Made by a program: the position numbers and the translations under genes | Source: UBA11606 sp965243715 | GTDB taxonomy: Bacteria > Actinomycetota > Acidimicrobiia > Acidimicrobiales > Aldehydirespiratoraceae | Assembly: GCA_965243715.1 (NCBI GenBank) | Contig: CBDEVU010000009.1 | Coordinates: 558,001 to 622,000 of the forward strand | Reading direction: 5' to 3' | Length of the DNA stretch: 64,000 bases | Notes under the pieces: generated by a model | The model's input: the letters and a program-made list of their open reading frames with translations, nothing else | The model's database searches: none | What the model was told of the DNA's origin: nothing | Shown: positions 1 through 8,180 of the stretch, piece by piece | Position numbering within the stretch: position 1 is the first letter of the stretch | How the letters are laid out: the number at the start of each line of letters is the position of its first letter

Positions 1-663
1 TTCGAGTCGAAAGTTACCTTCGCCGCGGACACCCCGCCGGGGGTACTCCTGATCGCTCAGCACAAAGCCGCGGCCGCCGAGTCCGTCCACAACGCCGTTG
101 TTCGTTTTCCGGATGCTCGCCGAGAGATCATCCTTCCACGGTTTCGTCGCTTTGACCGTGAAGGGTCAACCGACGACGTTTGGTTTCTCACCCGCAAGGT
201 AGTGGTCGAGACGCAACGGTCCCCAGTCAACTATGTGGTCCTCGACGGGATCAAAGGCAACACATGGGAGGAAACCGTCGCGGGCCTTCTCGATAATAAC
301 TCAACTTGGGTTGCCTCTTATGTGAAAAATGATCATCTCGACTTCGAAATTCCCTATGTCTATGAGGGGAAGAGCCACCGATACGTGCCCGATTTTTTGG
401 TTCGCCTCGTTCAACCCGACGACGATCCGGTCGTTCGGACGTTAATCATCGAGGTCTCTGGTGGTCGCAAGAGCCCCGGTCTGACGGCAGCCAAGGCAGG
501 GACCGCGAGAGACCAGTGGTGTACCGCGGTGAATAACGATGGCGGATACGGCAGGTGGGGTTACGTCGAGATCGATTCGATGCGCAACGCGGCCGAACGG
601 ATCGGCCGAGCGGCCGAAGCGCTCTACGCAGATTTGCCGATCATCGGCGATCCCGTCAGCTAG
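1..663 (+). CDS. Type III-like restriction subunit (Res/endonuclease), C-terminal part
   Basis: The reading frame is open from the first base, so the gene begins upstream of the window; only its last 220 residues are visible. They contain a PD-(D/E)xK-like nuclease core: 'YVPDFLVRL' supplies the acidic residue and a following strand reads 'LIIEVSGGRK'. After it comes 'AVNNDGGYGRWGYVEI', a pattern typical of the C-terminus of restriction helicase-nucleases of the BPTD_3080 type. The helicase domains would lie to the left. The stop is followed 9 bases later by the methyltransferase start, so the two form one restriction-modification operon. The position normally held by Lys in the ExK motif is Ser here, with a Lys four residues on. 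Family assignment is from memory of the motifs. Confidence 0.75.
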   Translation, partial: FESKVTFAADTPPGVLLIAQHKAAAAESVHNAVVRFPDARREIILPRFRRFDREGSTDDVWFLTRKVVVETQRSPVNYVVLDGIKGNTWEETVAGLLDNNSTWVASYVKNDHLDFEIPYVYEGKSHRYVPDFLVRLVQPDDDPVVRTLIIEVSGGRKSPGLTAAKAGTARDQWCTAVNNDGGYGRWGYVEIDSMRNAAERIGRAAEALYADLPIIGDPVS

Positions 664-672
664 GAGAAGTAC

Positions 673-3354
673 GTGGCAAGGAATAAGGCACAGCACGGCC
701 CAACCGAGGTCGAGGCCATCACCCACAAGGAGACTAGAGCCAACATCCCGACAGTCGACGCCCGCGACCTAGTCGCGCCAGAGGTGGAGGAGGTCGTCGA
801 GGTTACCTACCCACGTGAGATCCGATCACCGATGCTGGTTTGGAAGGGCAAGGAGGGCCTTGACGACGTAGACCTCCAAGTCGAGGCACCCCCGATCTAC
901 ATCCAAGAGAAAATTGATCCGCGTGTTTTGATCGAGAACCTGCGAAAGACCGCCGCGGCCGGCGATCTCGAGCCTGAGAGGCCCCTCTTCGACACTTTCG
1001 ACGGTTTGAGTGAGCTTGATCTTGTCGAGTTTTACAAGCATTCGGCGAACTGGTCGAACCGCATGATCCTCGGCGACAGCCTCCCAGTAATGGCCAGCCT
1101 AGCTGAGCGCGAGCGACTGCGGGGCAAGGTCCAGATGATCTACATAGACCCGCCCTACGGCGTCAAGTTCGGGTCTAACTGGCAGGTGTCAGCGCGAAAG
1201 GTTCGGGTAACCGACGGCAAAGTAGCTGACATCGCCCGCGAGGTGGAGCAGATACGAGCATTTCGAGATACTTGGGAACTCGGTATTCACAGTTATTTGA
1301 CCTACCTACGGGATCGCCTCGAAGCGGCCCGGGAATTGCTTTCGGAGAGTGGCTCTATTTTTGTTCAGATAGGTGACGAGAACGTTCATCTGGTTCGGTC
1401 GTTGCTCGATGAAGTGATGGGGGCCGAAAACGCCTGCGTAGAGATTGTTTATCAAAAGACGACAGGCTCAGGAAGTCGCAACGAGTCACCGACCATGCTC
1501 CCCGCGGTTGCCGATCGGATCCTCTGGTACGCCAAGGACCGGACCCGAGTGAAGTACCGTCAGTTGTTCCGCCCGAAAAAGCGAGGCGGCGAAAGCGTGT
1601 CTTTGTACACGACAGTTCTGCTCCGAGATGGCACCACCCGTCCGCTTACTAAAGCAGAGAAGTCTGGCGGTGAACTCCCCGACGGGGCACGGGTCTATGG
1701 AGTCGGGGACCTGACTTCCACCTCAGGCACCGTCAAGACGCGCTACCCCGTCACGATTAACGGCCGGACGTTTCACCCAGACCCGGGCGGGTGGAAAACC
1801 TCCCGCGAAGGAATGGATCGACTGGTGCTAGCTCACCGAATTCACTCGGGTAAGGGTAAATACCCTGGCTACATCAGATTCATAGATGACTTCTCGGCCT
1901 CGCCGATCACCAACGTATGGACCGATACTGTTGGTCAGAATCAGTTCGGCGGGCCGAAGGCCTATGTAGTCCAGACCGCTTTGAAGGCGGTCCGACGTTG
2001 TCTCTTGATGGCGACGGATCCCGGTGATCTGATCTTGGATCCCACCTCGGGTTCGGGAACGACGGCGGTGGTGGCCGAGCAGTGGGGTCGACGCTGGATC
2101 GCCATCGACACGTCGCGAGTCGCGATGGCTATTGCGCGGCAACGTCTCATGGCATCACGCTTCTCATTCTACCTGCTGGCAGATTCAGCGGAGGGGCGGA
2201 GGAAAGAGGCCGAGCTATCAGGCTCTTACCTCCCGCCGCAGGAGACCTGCGGCGATGTGGGGTATGGGTTTGTGTACGAAAGGATCCCTCACATCACGCT
2301 GAAGTCGATCGCGAACAACCCAGACATTCGCCAAGGCATGGAACCTGACAAAATTGATCTCGCTGTCCGACGCCACGCGAACCACGAGATTATGTTTGAT
2401 CAACCCTATGAGGACTCGAAAAAAGTCAGAGTTTCTGGACCCTTCACCGTCGAGAGTCTGTCCCCGCATCGCAACCTCGCCGGCCTCGGCAGGACTGCTG
2501 AATCCGACCGAGATCTTCCGCCGGAGAAGGACAGCACCACTTTCGAGCAGACGATCCTTGAGAATCTCCGAGCGGCAGGGGTCCAGAATGGGCGCAAGTC
2601 TGAGCGGTTGGAGTTCGATCTCATTGAGTCGTACGCTGGCAAGTACGTGCAGGCGATCGGGATTCGAGAGGGCGCACCAGAAGGGGCGCCGAAGCGAGTC
2701 GGCGTGTCGATTGGGCCCCAGAACGGGACGGTTGCGCCGTCCTTGGTGAAAAATGCCGCTCGAGAGGCAAGCAAGAACGAGGATCTAGACCTCCTCTGTA
2801 TTCTCGGCTTCGCCTTCGATCCGCAGGTGCTGAATACCGACGAGGACTACGCGGCGACCGATGAGAGTTTTGATGTCGCTGGCACTCGGTCGCTGGGTCG
2901 TATTCCAGTACTTTTGGTGCGCATGAACTCGGACCTGTCCATCAGCGAACTAAAAAAGACGGGTGCGGGGAACCTTTTCACTGTTTTCGGCGAGCCCGAC
3001 CTTGACATCTGTGTTGATCAAGACCAAATCGTGGTGGAGCTACTCGGTGTAGACGCCTACGACATGGCAACGGGGGAAGTGCGCTCCGGTAAAACCGACA
3101 AAGTCGCGCTATGGATGATCGACACTGACTACGACGAGGAGAGCTTCTTTGTCCGTCACTGTTATTTCACAGGGGGCCAAGACCCGTACCAAAAACTGAA
3201 GCGGGCCCTTAACGCTGAGATCGACGAAGATGCCTGGGCGACGCTCTACTCGACAGTGAGTCGCCCATTTCCGAAGCCTTCGACAGGAAAGATTGCGGTG
3301 AAGGTCATCAACGACTACGGCGATGAGGTCGTCAAGGTATACGACGTCTCGTGA
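673..3354 (+). CDS. Site-specific DNA adenine methyltransferase, beta class (Mod subunit)
   Basis: An 893-residue protein with the amino-MTase motifs in beta-class order: the catalytic DPPY (residues 159-162, in 'MIYIDPPYG') comes first and the AdoMet-binding 'DPTSGSGTT' (456-464) comes some 295 residues later. This order and the large size match Mod-like enzymes paired with type III-like restriction subunits. It should methylate adenine at the recognition site and protect host DNA from the upstream nuclease. The region between the motifs (about 200-430) is the likely target-recognition part, and the C-terminal 400 residues are of unknown role. The start is GTG with a good Shine-Dalgarno (AGGAGAAG) just upstream, directly after the stop of the restriction gene. 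Confidence 0.9.
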   Translation: MARNKAQHGPTEVEAITHKETRANIPTVDARDLVAPEVEEVVEVTYPREIRSPMLVWKGKEGLDDVDLQVEAPPIYIQEKIDPRVLIENLRKTAAAGDLEPERPLFDTFDGLSELDLVEFYKHSANWSNRMILGDSLPVMASLAERERLRGKVQMIYIDPPYGVKFGSNWQVSARKVRVTDGKVADIAREVEQIRAFRDTWELGIHSYLTYLRDRLEAARELLSESGSIFVQIGDENVHLVRSLLDEVMGAENACVEIVYQKTTGSGSRNESPTMLPAVADRILWYAKDRTRVKYRQLFRPKKRGGESVSLYTTVLLRDGTTRPLTKAEKSGGELPDGARVYGVGDLTSTSGTVKTRYPVTINGRTFHPDPGGWKTSREGMDRLVLAHRIHSGKGKYPGYIRFIDDFSASPITNVWTDTVGQNQFGGPKAYVVQTALKAVRRCLLMATDPGDLILDPTSGSGTTAVVAEQWGRRWIAIDTSRVAMAIARQRLMASRFSFYLLADSAEGRRKEAELSGSYLPPQETCGDVGYGFVYERIPHITLKSIANNPDIRQGMEPDKIDLAVRRHANHEIMFDQPYEDSKKVRVSGPFTVESLSPHRNLAGLGRTAESDRDLPPEKDSTTFEQTILENLRAAGVQNGRKSERLEFDLIESYAGKYVQAIGIREGAPEGAPKRVGVSIGPQNGTVAPSLVKNAAREASKNEDLDLLCILGFAFDPQVLNTDEDYAATDESFDVAGTRSLGRIPVLLVRMNSDLSISELKKTGAGNLFTVFGEPDLDICVDQDQIVVELLGVDAYDMATGEVRSGKTDKVALWMIDTDYDEESFFVRHCYFTGGQDPYQKLKRALNAEIDEDAWATLYSTVSRPFPKPSTGKIAVKVINDYGDEVVKVYDVS

Positions 3355-3570
3355 GGGAAGTCGATGTCTCTGCTCGGTACCGGGATGGTGCGTCGTTCAC
3401 TGCAGGAGCTGGAGCGTTTGGCGAATAAGTCGCACTACGGCCAGTGGTTGGTGGTTCCGACAACGTCGGCAATACCTACAACTCGTGGAAGGATGTCTTC
3501 AATGGTCCGAGAAAGCGCATCGTCATGCGGAACCTATGAGCATGGCGTCGTACCCGCCGATGACGGCGCA

Positions 3571-3990
3571 TTAGATGCGACCACTATACTTCGCTCGCCA
3601 TTCCTCGGCCACTGGACGCCCCTTCTCAGTTAAGACGTACTCATCGACGTAGGGTGATACGCGTTGGATTGCGCCACGCATCGCGGCCTCGTGAACAGTC
3701 CCATGCTTGAAAACTCCGGTAAGCGAATGCTCGGCGGGTCCGATAGTGATGGAGGTTTTGAGCGAAGCCACTAGCAGGCGGCGATACGCATTAAGTTCGT
3801 GTGTAGTTCTGATGCCGACCCAGATACTCATCGGGATCATGAGTGCGGCGTAGGTGATGCCAAAGGCCAGCCAGAAACTCGTTCCCCCTCCAGCAGCGGC
3901 AGAGGCCACCAGCAATGAAACGATCAGGAAGAGAACCGGCTTCGGCATCGCTGCCAAGTCTAGTGATGCTCGCTCCGACCTCGCTAACAA
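3571..3990 (-). CDS. Small predicted membrane protein, unknown function
   Basis: An open frame of 139 codons, opposite to its neighbours. Residues 15-60 hold two hydrophobic segments ('PVLFLIVSLLVASAAAGG' and 'SFWLAFGITYAALMIPMSIW'), followed by a polar 75-residue tail ending in 'VLTEKGRPVAEEWRAKYSG'. The first start is TTG; an ATG at codon 15 (position 3948), directly before the first membrane segment, is the more natural start. No clear ribosome binding site is seen for either. I do not recognise the family. It lies between the restriction operon and the HNH gene and could be an accessory of that island, or a chance frame. Confidence 0.4.
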   Translation of the reverse strand: MLARSERASLDLAAMPKPVLFLIVSLLVASAAAGGGTSFWLAFGITYAALMIPMSIWVGIRTTHELNAYRRLLVASLKTSITIGPAEHSLTGVFKHGTVHEAAMRGAIQRVSPYVDEYVLTEKGRPVAEEWRAKYSGRI

Positions 3991-4122
3991 GCAGGCCGGG
4001 CTTCGGGATCGAACTCAGCATGGTAGATCTGCAGAGGGCGACCGCCTAATCGCCGCGTATTCGCCGCCCAGGCCGATTATGTGGCGGGCGCGATTGCTAG
4101 CGTAATTTGCATGAATTTCTTG

Positions 4123-4151
4123 TTGACATTCTAGTTTCGTTTTGATACGAT
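4123..4151 (+). promoter_or_regulatory. Sigma-70-type promoter for the HNH gene, giving a (near-)leaderless mRNA
   Basis: TTGACA (4123-4128) is separated by exactly 17 bases from TACGAT (4146-4151). The ATG of the HNH gene begins at 4158, seven bases after the -10 box, so transcription should begin at or next to the start codon. No Shine-Dalgarno sequence fits in that gap. Confidence 0.75.
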
Positions 4152-4157
4152 ATACAC

Positions 4158-5243
4158 ATGTTTCAGAAAGCGCACGACAACATGGACGAGATTGCTCTCC
4201 ATGGAATGTCTCGACCGGAGTTGACCACAACCATTGGTGGGCTTGATCGGGTGATCGCTCACGCGCAAGAACGTCGCTTGGCGTGCTTGGCTGGGATCGA
4301 TGCTTTGGGTGATTCGGGGGCTGATGCGGCCAGCGTGGGGCATTCGTTGTCGCGGCGCTCGAATCGCCAGTCTAAACAAGACGCCAAGGTCGCTGCTCAG
4401 TTGGCGCAGATGCCCGCGGTGGCTGACGGGTTGGCTCGTGGAGTTATCACTGCTGAGCATGCCGCGGTTTGCGCCGTTGCTGCGGAGCGGGTGTCGCCGG
4501 GTGAGGCCGAGGAGTTGCTGGCCATGGCTGCGGATTTGCCTGCCGACCGGTTTGCTAAGAAGACTCGGGAGTGGGTCAATACTAAGGAGTCTCGCGGCAC
4601 GGTCGAGAAGCGTCACGCCCGGCAGCGCCGCCTGCGCGAAGTTTCCGACTGGGTTGACGACGAGGGGATGGTCAACATTTTGAGCCGTCTCGATCCGGTC
4701 AACGGCGCCCGGGCTCTAGCGGCCTTACGCGAGTTCGCTAACCAAATCGGCCCCGACGACACACGGACGGCGAAGCAACGCCGCGCCGATGCCATGGTGG
4801 GTTTGCTCACTGGGGCTCGGGCGACCCGAAATGGCAAGCCGCATCCCAAGCACATGGTCCACCTGCTGCACTGTCTCGAATCGGGGAGCACCGAGCTAGC
4901 TGACGGTAGCCCTGTCCCCGACGAAGTGCTCATCGAACTCGGCCCCACCGCCGAAGTCGTCGGCCAAGTCTTTGATGGTGTTGGCCGACCGTTATGGCTG
5001 GGGCGCTCCAGCCGCCTAGCTAGCCGCGATCAGTGGATTGCTCTTATAGCCCGCCATCGCGGCTGTAGCGAATGCGGAGCATCAACGGACCGCACCGAAG
5101 TTCACCACACACGAGAATGGGCCCACGGCGGGCCAACCAACATCGACAACCTCGAACTACCTTGCTGGAACTGTCACGGCCGAAAACACCGAGGCCAGCG
5201 CGGCGACCCCGCCCGACACCGAAAACCCACCAACGCGGTCTAG
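4158..5243 (+). CDS. DUF222 / HNH endonuclease (13E12-repeat family)
   Basis: A 361-residue protein of the actinobacterial DUF222-HNH family. The N-terminal ~280 residues are the helical DUF222 region ('AQERRLACLAGIDALGDSG', 'REFANQIGPDDTRTAKQRR'). The C-terminus holds a complete zinc-stabilised HNH nuclease: CSEC (303-306), the HH of 'EVHHTREW' (316-317), an Asn-rich helix start 'NIDNLELPC', and CWNCH (336-340). Family members are found in many copies per genome and are often linked to mobile DNA; their target is not established. The start follows the -10 box directly (leaderless). A second, wrecked copy lies at 21065-21700 on the other strand, and the last 43 bases of this gene are repeated next to tRNA-Ala. 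Confidence 0.9.
   Translation: MFQKAHDNMDEIALHGMSRPELTTTIGGLDRVIAHAQERRLACLAGIDALGDSGADAASVGHSLSRRSNRQSKQDAKVAAQLAQMPAVADGLARGVITAEHAAVCAVAAERVSPGEAEELLAMAADLPADRFAKKTREWVNTKESRGTVEKRHARQRRLREVSDWVDDEGMVNILSRLDPVNGARALAALREFANQIGPDDTRTAKQRRADAMVGLLTGARATRNGKPHPKHMVHLLHCLESGSTELADGSPVPDEVLIELGPTAEVVGQVFDGVGRPLWLGRSSRLASRDQWIALIARHRGCSECGASTDRTEVHHTREWAHGGPTNIDNLELPCWNCHGRKHRGQRGDPARHRKPTNAV
5189..5231 (+). repeat. HNH-tail repeat, copy 1
   Basis: These 43 bases are the 3' end of the HNH gene. They recur at 6380-6422 in the same orientation with about five mismatches. The two copies flank the exonuclease-BRCT gene. Confidence 0.6.
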
Positions 5244-5256
5244 GAGCACGGGCCAA

Positions 5257-5287
5257 CCCGCGGAGCGGAGCCGAGCCGTTCCGCGGG
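5257..5287 (+). terminator. Strong hairpin after the HNH gene
   Basis: CCCGCGGAGCGG (5257-5268) pairs with CCGTTCCGCGGG (5276-5287) over 12 base pairs with one G-U pair, closing a 7-base loop. It starts 13 bases after the HNH stop. There is no T-run, so it is a hairpin-only terminator or an mRNA 3'-end stabiliser. Confidence 0.5.
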
Positions 5288-5418
5288 GGAGAACGCGGCG
5301 ATGGAATAGCTCTTCTATCCGCTACAGGAGGGGATGTGACGGCTTGACGGATGTAACGTATGCTCCGAGCGGCCATCCCGTTCAACTCCACGGAATCGAT
5401 GTTAACCTGGTTTGTTTC

Positions 5419-6345
5419 ATGGGTACTTTCGCAGCAATTGACTTTGAGACAGCGACCCCCGAGCGTAGTTCTGCGTGCGCAGTTGGTCTTGTCATCGTGG
5501 AGGACTGGAAGGTGGTCGACGGTAGAGCGTGGCTCATTCAGCCGCCCGGTAATAAGTACAAAACCTTCAATACCAACATTCATGGGTTAGACCCTTCATC
5601 AACGGCAGCCTCGCCGCCGTTTGCCGAAGTGTGGCGTGAAGTAGAAGTAAAGATCGACGGACGTCTAGTGATAGCTCACAATACGGCGTTCGACATTAGC
5701 GTTTTGCGTCGTTCAGCGGAGCTAACTGGCTTGGCGTTTGCTGAACTGCAATTTGCCTGCACCTACAGACTTGCTAAATCGACATGGCCAGACAGGTGGT
5801 CTTACCGACTTGATGAGATGGCCGAGGATTTCGACATCGAGTTGGAGCACCACGACCCACTCTCGGACGCCTCTGCTGCCGCCGCCCTAGCGGCACACAT
5901 CTGCAATGCTCATGGGGTCGGATCACTTGGCGAGGTCTGCGACGCTCTTGGATACAGACTCGGTTCGCTCAAATCATGCGTTTACAACGGAATGTCAAAT
6001 GCCTCTCCCAGCAGTGTCGGATACAGTCGGAGCTTCAGCGCTCTGGAAGCTACCACCGATGACATCGCCCCTGACAGTCCGCTCTTTGGTAAAGTCGTTG
6101 CATTCACGGGAACCCTTGGGTCAATGACACGCATCGAAGCGGCGCAGATTGCGGTCAACTGCGGAGCGAAACCGACAAATAGTATATCTTCAAAGGTTGA
6201 CTTCTTAGTCACCGGTATGACCGAATTTTGGAGGGTTAAAGATGGGTCGTCTTCAAAAATGCGCAAGGCAATCGCTCTTGCGAAAGCAGGGCATGACATC
6301 GAGATCATCGACGAAGCTGATTTCTGGAATCTTGTCGACGGCTAG
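5419..6345 (+). CDS. DEDDh 3'-5' exonuclease fused to a BRCT domain
   Basis: The N-terminal ~175 residues form a DnaQ-like exonuclease. The catalytic acidic residues are in 'AAIDFET' (D8, E10), the ExoII-like 'VIAHNTAFDISVL', and the ExoIII 'HDPLSDA' with the DEDDh-type His. A ~40-residue linker leads to a C-terminal BRCT domain ('GKVVAFTGTLGSMTR', 'VDFLVTGMT', 'EIIDEADFW'). The pairing resembles stand-alone exonuclease-BRCT proteins thought to act in DNA repair or end processing. A longer frame begins with TTG at 5344 behind AGGAGGGG, but the extra 25 residues look unrelated to the fold, so I prefer the ATG at 5419. It lies between two copies of an HNH-tail repeat, which suggests it was inserted there. 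Confidence 0.8.
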   Translation: MGTFAAIDFETATPERSSACAVGLVIVEDWKVVDGRAWLIQPPGNKYKTFNTNIHGLDPSSTAASPPFAEVWREVEVKIDGRLVIAHNTAFDISVLRRSAELTGLAFAELQFACTYRLAKSTWPDRWSYRLDEMAEDFDIELEHHDPLSDASAAAALAAHICNAHGVGSLGEVCDALGYRLGSLKSCVYNGMSNASPSSVGYSRSFSALEATTDDIAPDSPLFGKVVAFTGTLGSMTRIEAAQIAVNCGAKPTNSISSKVDFLVTGMTEFWRVKDGSSSKMRKAIALAKAGHDIEIIDEADFWNLVDG

Positions 6346-6379
6346 GTGGGCAGCCAACTCGTCGACGGCAGACCCGTCA

Positions 6380-6422
6380 CCGAGGCCGCCGCGGCGACCC
6401 CGCCCGACATCGACAACCCACA
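6380..6422 (+). repeat. HNH-tail repeat, copy 2, beside tRNA-Ala
   Basis: About 38 of 43 bases match the 3' end of the HNH gene at 5189-5231. It is not part of any intact gene here and lies 27 bases from the 3' end of tRNA-Ala, so it looks like the remnant of another HNH gene end or a duplication scar. Confidence 0.6.
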
Positions 6423-6441
6423 CCGGCGGCAATTGCCGGTG
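6421..6441 (-). terminator. Hairpin downstream of tRNA-Ala
   Basis: CACCGGC and GCCGGTG form a perfect 7-base-pair stem around a 7-base loop, beginning 8 bases beyond the tRNA 3' end. There is no T-run. A plausible terminator or processing structure for the tRNA transcript. Confidence 0.4.
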
Positions 6442-6448
6442 TTCGGAG

Positions 6449-6521
6449 TGGAGCTAAGGGGAATTGAACCCCTGACCTCTTCCATGCCATGGAAGCGCTC
6501 TACCAACTGAGCTATAGCCCC
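6449..6521 (-). tRNA. tRNA-Ala(GGC)
   Basis: Read on the minus strand it folds as a full cloverleaf. The acceptor stem is GGGGCTA/TAGCTCC with the G3-U70 pair that marks alanine tRNAs; the D-arm is AGCTCAGTTGGTAGAGC, the anticodon stem is CTTCC/GGAAG with loop ATGGCAT (anticodon GGC), and the T-arm is CAGGGGTTCAATTCCCCT. Discriminator A; the CCA end is not encoded. Its 3' end points towards the restriction/HNH/exonuclease stretch, the usual orientation for integration at a tRNA gene, although no integrase is seen in the window. Confidence 0.97.
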
Positions 6522-6572
6522 GAGACGAGTGGCAAGTCTACCAGTAGGGTGGGATTGCGCCACCCTCCCTCG

Positions 6573-8177
6573 ATGGATGAATCGTTCGTTCTAACGTTAT
6601 CAACGATGGGTTCACCGGCACGACTTCTTGGCACATGCACGTTCTTGGTTTTTGCTGTCGGGCTGGTGATCGCGACGGCAACCCCGGGGCCGTTGCTCAC
6701 AGCCGATGATCTAGCCTATCTAGGCATGGCCCGCACGTTGGCGGGTGATGGAGCGGCCCCCATGCCACCCCAGGCGCCCTATGGCGTGTTGTATCCGGCT
6801 CTGCTGGCGCCGGGATGGTTAGTAGGACTTTCGGAGTCGTCAATGCTCGTGTTTGCCCGGGTGGTGAATGCGCTGGCGGGGGCGGCGCTCGTTCCCGTCT
6901 TGTACTCGCTCATTCGGCGCGTAGCGGTCGTCTCGGTCAAACCGGCCCTCGTCGCCGCGGTGGTGGGGGCGAGTCTGCCCGCGCTCTATCTGACCGCGAC
7001 TATCGCCTGGAGCGAGCGGTTGTTGGCGCTGCTGGCCGCGGCTGGCGTGCTGGGATTGGTCCACCTCGCCGAGCGCCGGACCGCTGAAGCAGCGCTGGGT
7101 TGTGTGGTTCTCGGCGCGGCGATGTTCGCGGCCCATCCGCGCCTCGGTCCGGCGGGCGTTGTGGTCATCGTTAGCGCAGCTTGGATGCTCTTGGCCCACT
7201 CTCGGAAGCAAGCGCTGAGTGTAGTTATCGTCGGCGGGTTGGCGCTCTGGATGGTCGAACGGGCGCGGGCGGCCCTCAGCGAAGCGGCGTTTGCCAGCAG
7301 CGGCACCTATGACACGGCCGATTTGGCCTCGCGCCGGGGCCTCGACGAAGTGCCAGCCATGATGCAGACCGGGTTAGGCGCGGCGACCTACCTCGTTTTG
7401 GCCGGAACCGGGTTGGTCGTGATCGGGGTGGTTGCCCTGGCTCGGCGACGGTTGATTGGCTGGCCCACCCTGGCAATGTTGGGCGCGGTGCTGGCCCTTG
7501 CCGCCTGGTTCCTGACCGGTAATCCGCGTGCCGACAAATGGCTGCACGGGCGCTATATCGAAGTGCTGGCCCCCGTCATAGTTGCCGTTGGTTTCGTTCA
7601 TGTGCGGACGGCGACCCAACGGCTCAAAGTTGTGGCGTTTATTTTGCTCCCCGCGGTGGGGGGCGTGATTGCCGCGTGGAATGGTCCCGGCAATAACTGG
7701 ACGCAGCCACGTTCGCCGATCATGATGCTTGGGGTTGACGTTGGCGGGGCCCCTTTTGGTGGCGACATTTTCGAACCCGGAGCAGCCGCCGTGGTGGCTA
7801 TTGTTGTCGGTGTTGGGGCGTGGCAGTTGCTCGACCGTGGTCGAATCTTGGTGGCCGGGGCATGGCTGATGGCGATGTCGATGCTCGGCGTCATGAGCGG
7901 ACTCGAGTCGTTGGATCAACTCTACACGGGTGCGTCAATGGGAATGGTCGAGGAAGGCCTCGGCGGGGTTGGTCCGATATCCGAAGTGTTCGTTGACTCA
8001 GAAACCGTTGCTCCCAATCTCACCAACGCGGTGGCCTGGTTCGTGGGGTTCGATAACACAGTGCTCGCCGCCACGCCCGCCACGACCCACATCTTGATCC
8101 TCGCCGAAGCCACCCCTCCCGTGGGCTCTATCGAGGTCGCATCGCTCGAATCGGCCATCCTCTGGGAGCTTCCGTAG
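6573..8177 (+). CDS. Polytopic membrane protein, GT-C glycosyltransferase-like
   Basis: A 534-residue protein with about ten or more hydrophobic segments. The acidic motif 'TADDLAYLGMARTLAGDG' just after the first membrane segment, followed by 'YPALLAPGWL', resembles the first external loop of GT-C family (ArnT/PMT-like) lipid-linked sugar transferases, where the acidic pair is catalytic. The family match is weak, so the function is open. Longer frames starting at 6489 overlap tRNA-Ala and were rejected; ATG 6573 or ATG 6606 are the realistic starts. The C-terminal ~100 residues, including 'DSETVAPNLTNAVAWFVGFD', are probably extracytoplasmic. Confidence 0.7.
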   Translation: MDESFVLTLSTMGSPARLLGTCTFLVFAVGLVIATATPGPLLTADDLAYLGMARTLAGDGAAPMPPQAPYGVLYPALLAPGWLVGLSESSMLVFARVVNALAGAALVPVLYSLIRRVAVVSVKPALVAAVVGASLPALYLTATIAWSERLLALLAAAGVLGLVHLAERRTAEAALGCVVLGAAMFAAHPRLGPAGVVVIVSAAWMLLAHSRKQALSVVIVGGLALWMVERARAALSEAAFASSGTYDTADLASRRGLDEVPAMMQTGLGAATYLVLAGTGLVVIGVVALARRRLIGWPTLAMLGAVLALAAWFLTGNPRADKWLHGRYIEVLAPVIVAVGFVHVRTATQRLKVVAFILLPAVGGVIAAWNGPGNNWTQPRSPIMMLGVDVGGAPFGGDIFEPGAAAVVAIVVGVGAWQLLDRGRILVAGAWLMAMSMLGVMSGLESLDQLYTGASMGMVEEGLGGVGPISEVFVDSETVAPNLTNAVAWFVGFDNTVLAATPATTHILILAEATPPVGSIEVASLESAILWELP

Positions 8178-8180
8178 CGG

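Noticed and set aside
3364..3633. 89-codon frame right after the methyltransferase, with a passable ribosome site
   Set aside because: No family features; it overlaps the opposite-strand membrane-protein frame. A second frame here ends 'NSWKDVFNGPRKRIVMRNL', which hints at a decayed gene, but the evidence is too thin to annotate.
6489..6572. Upstream extension of the polytopic membrane protein
   Set aside because: It reads through tRNA-Ala on the other strand; the true start must be at or after 6573.
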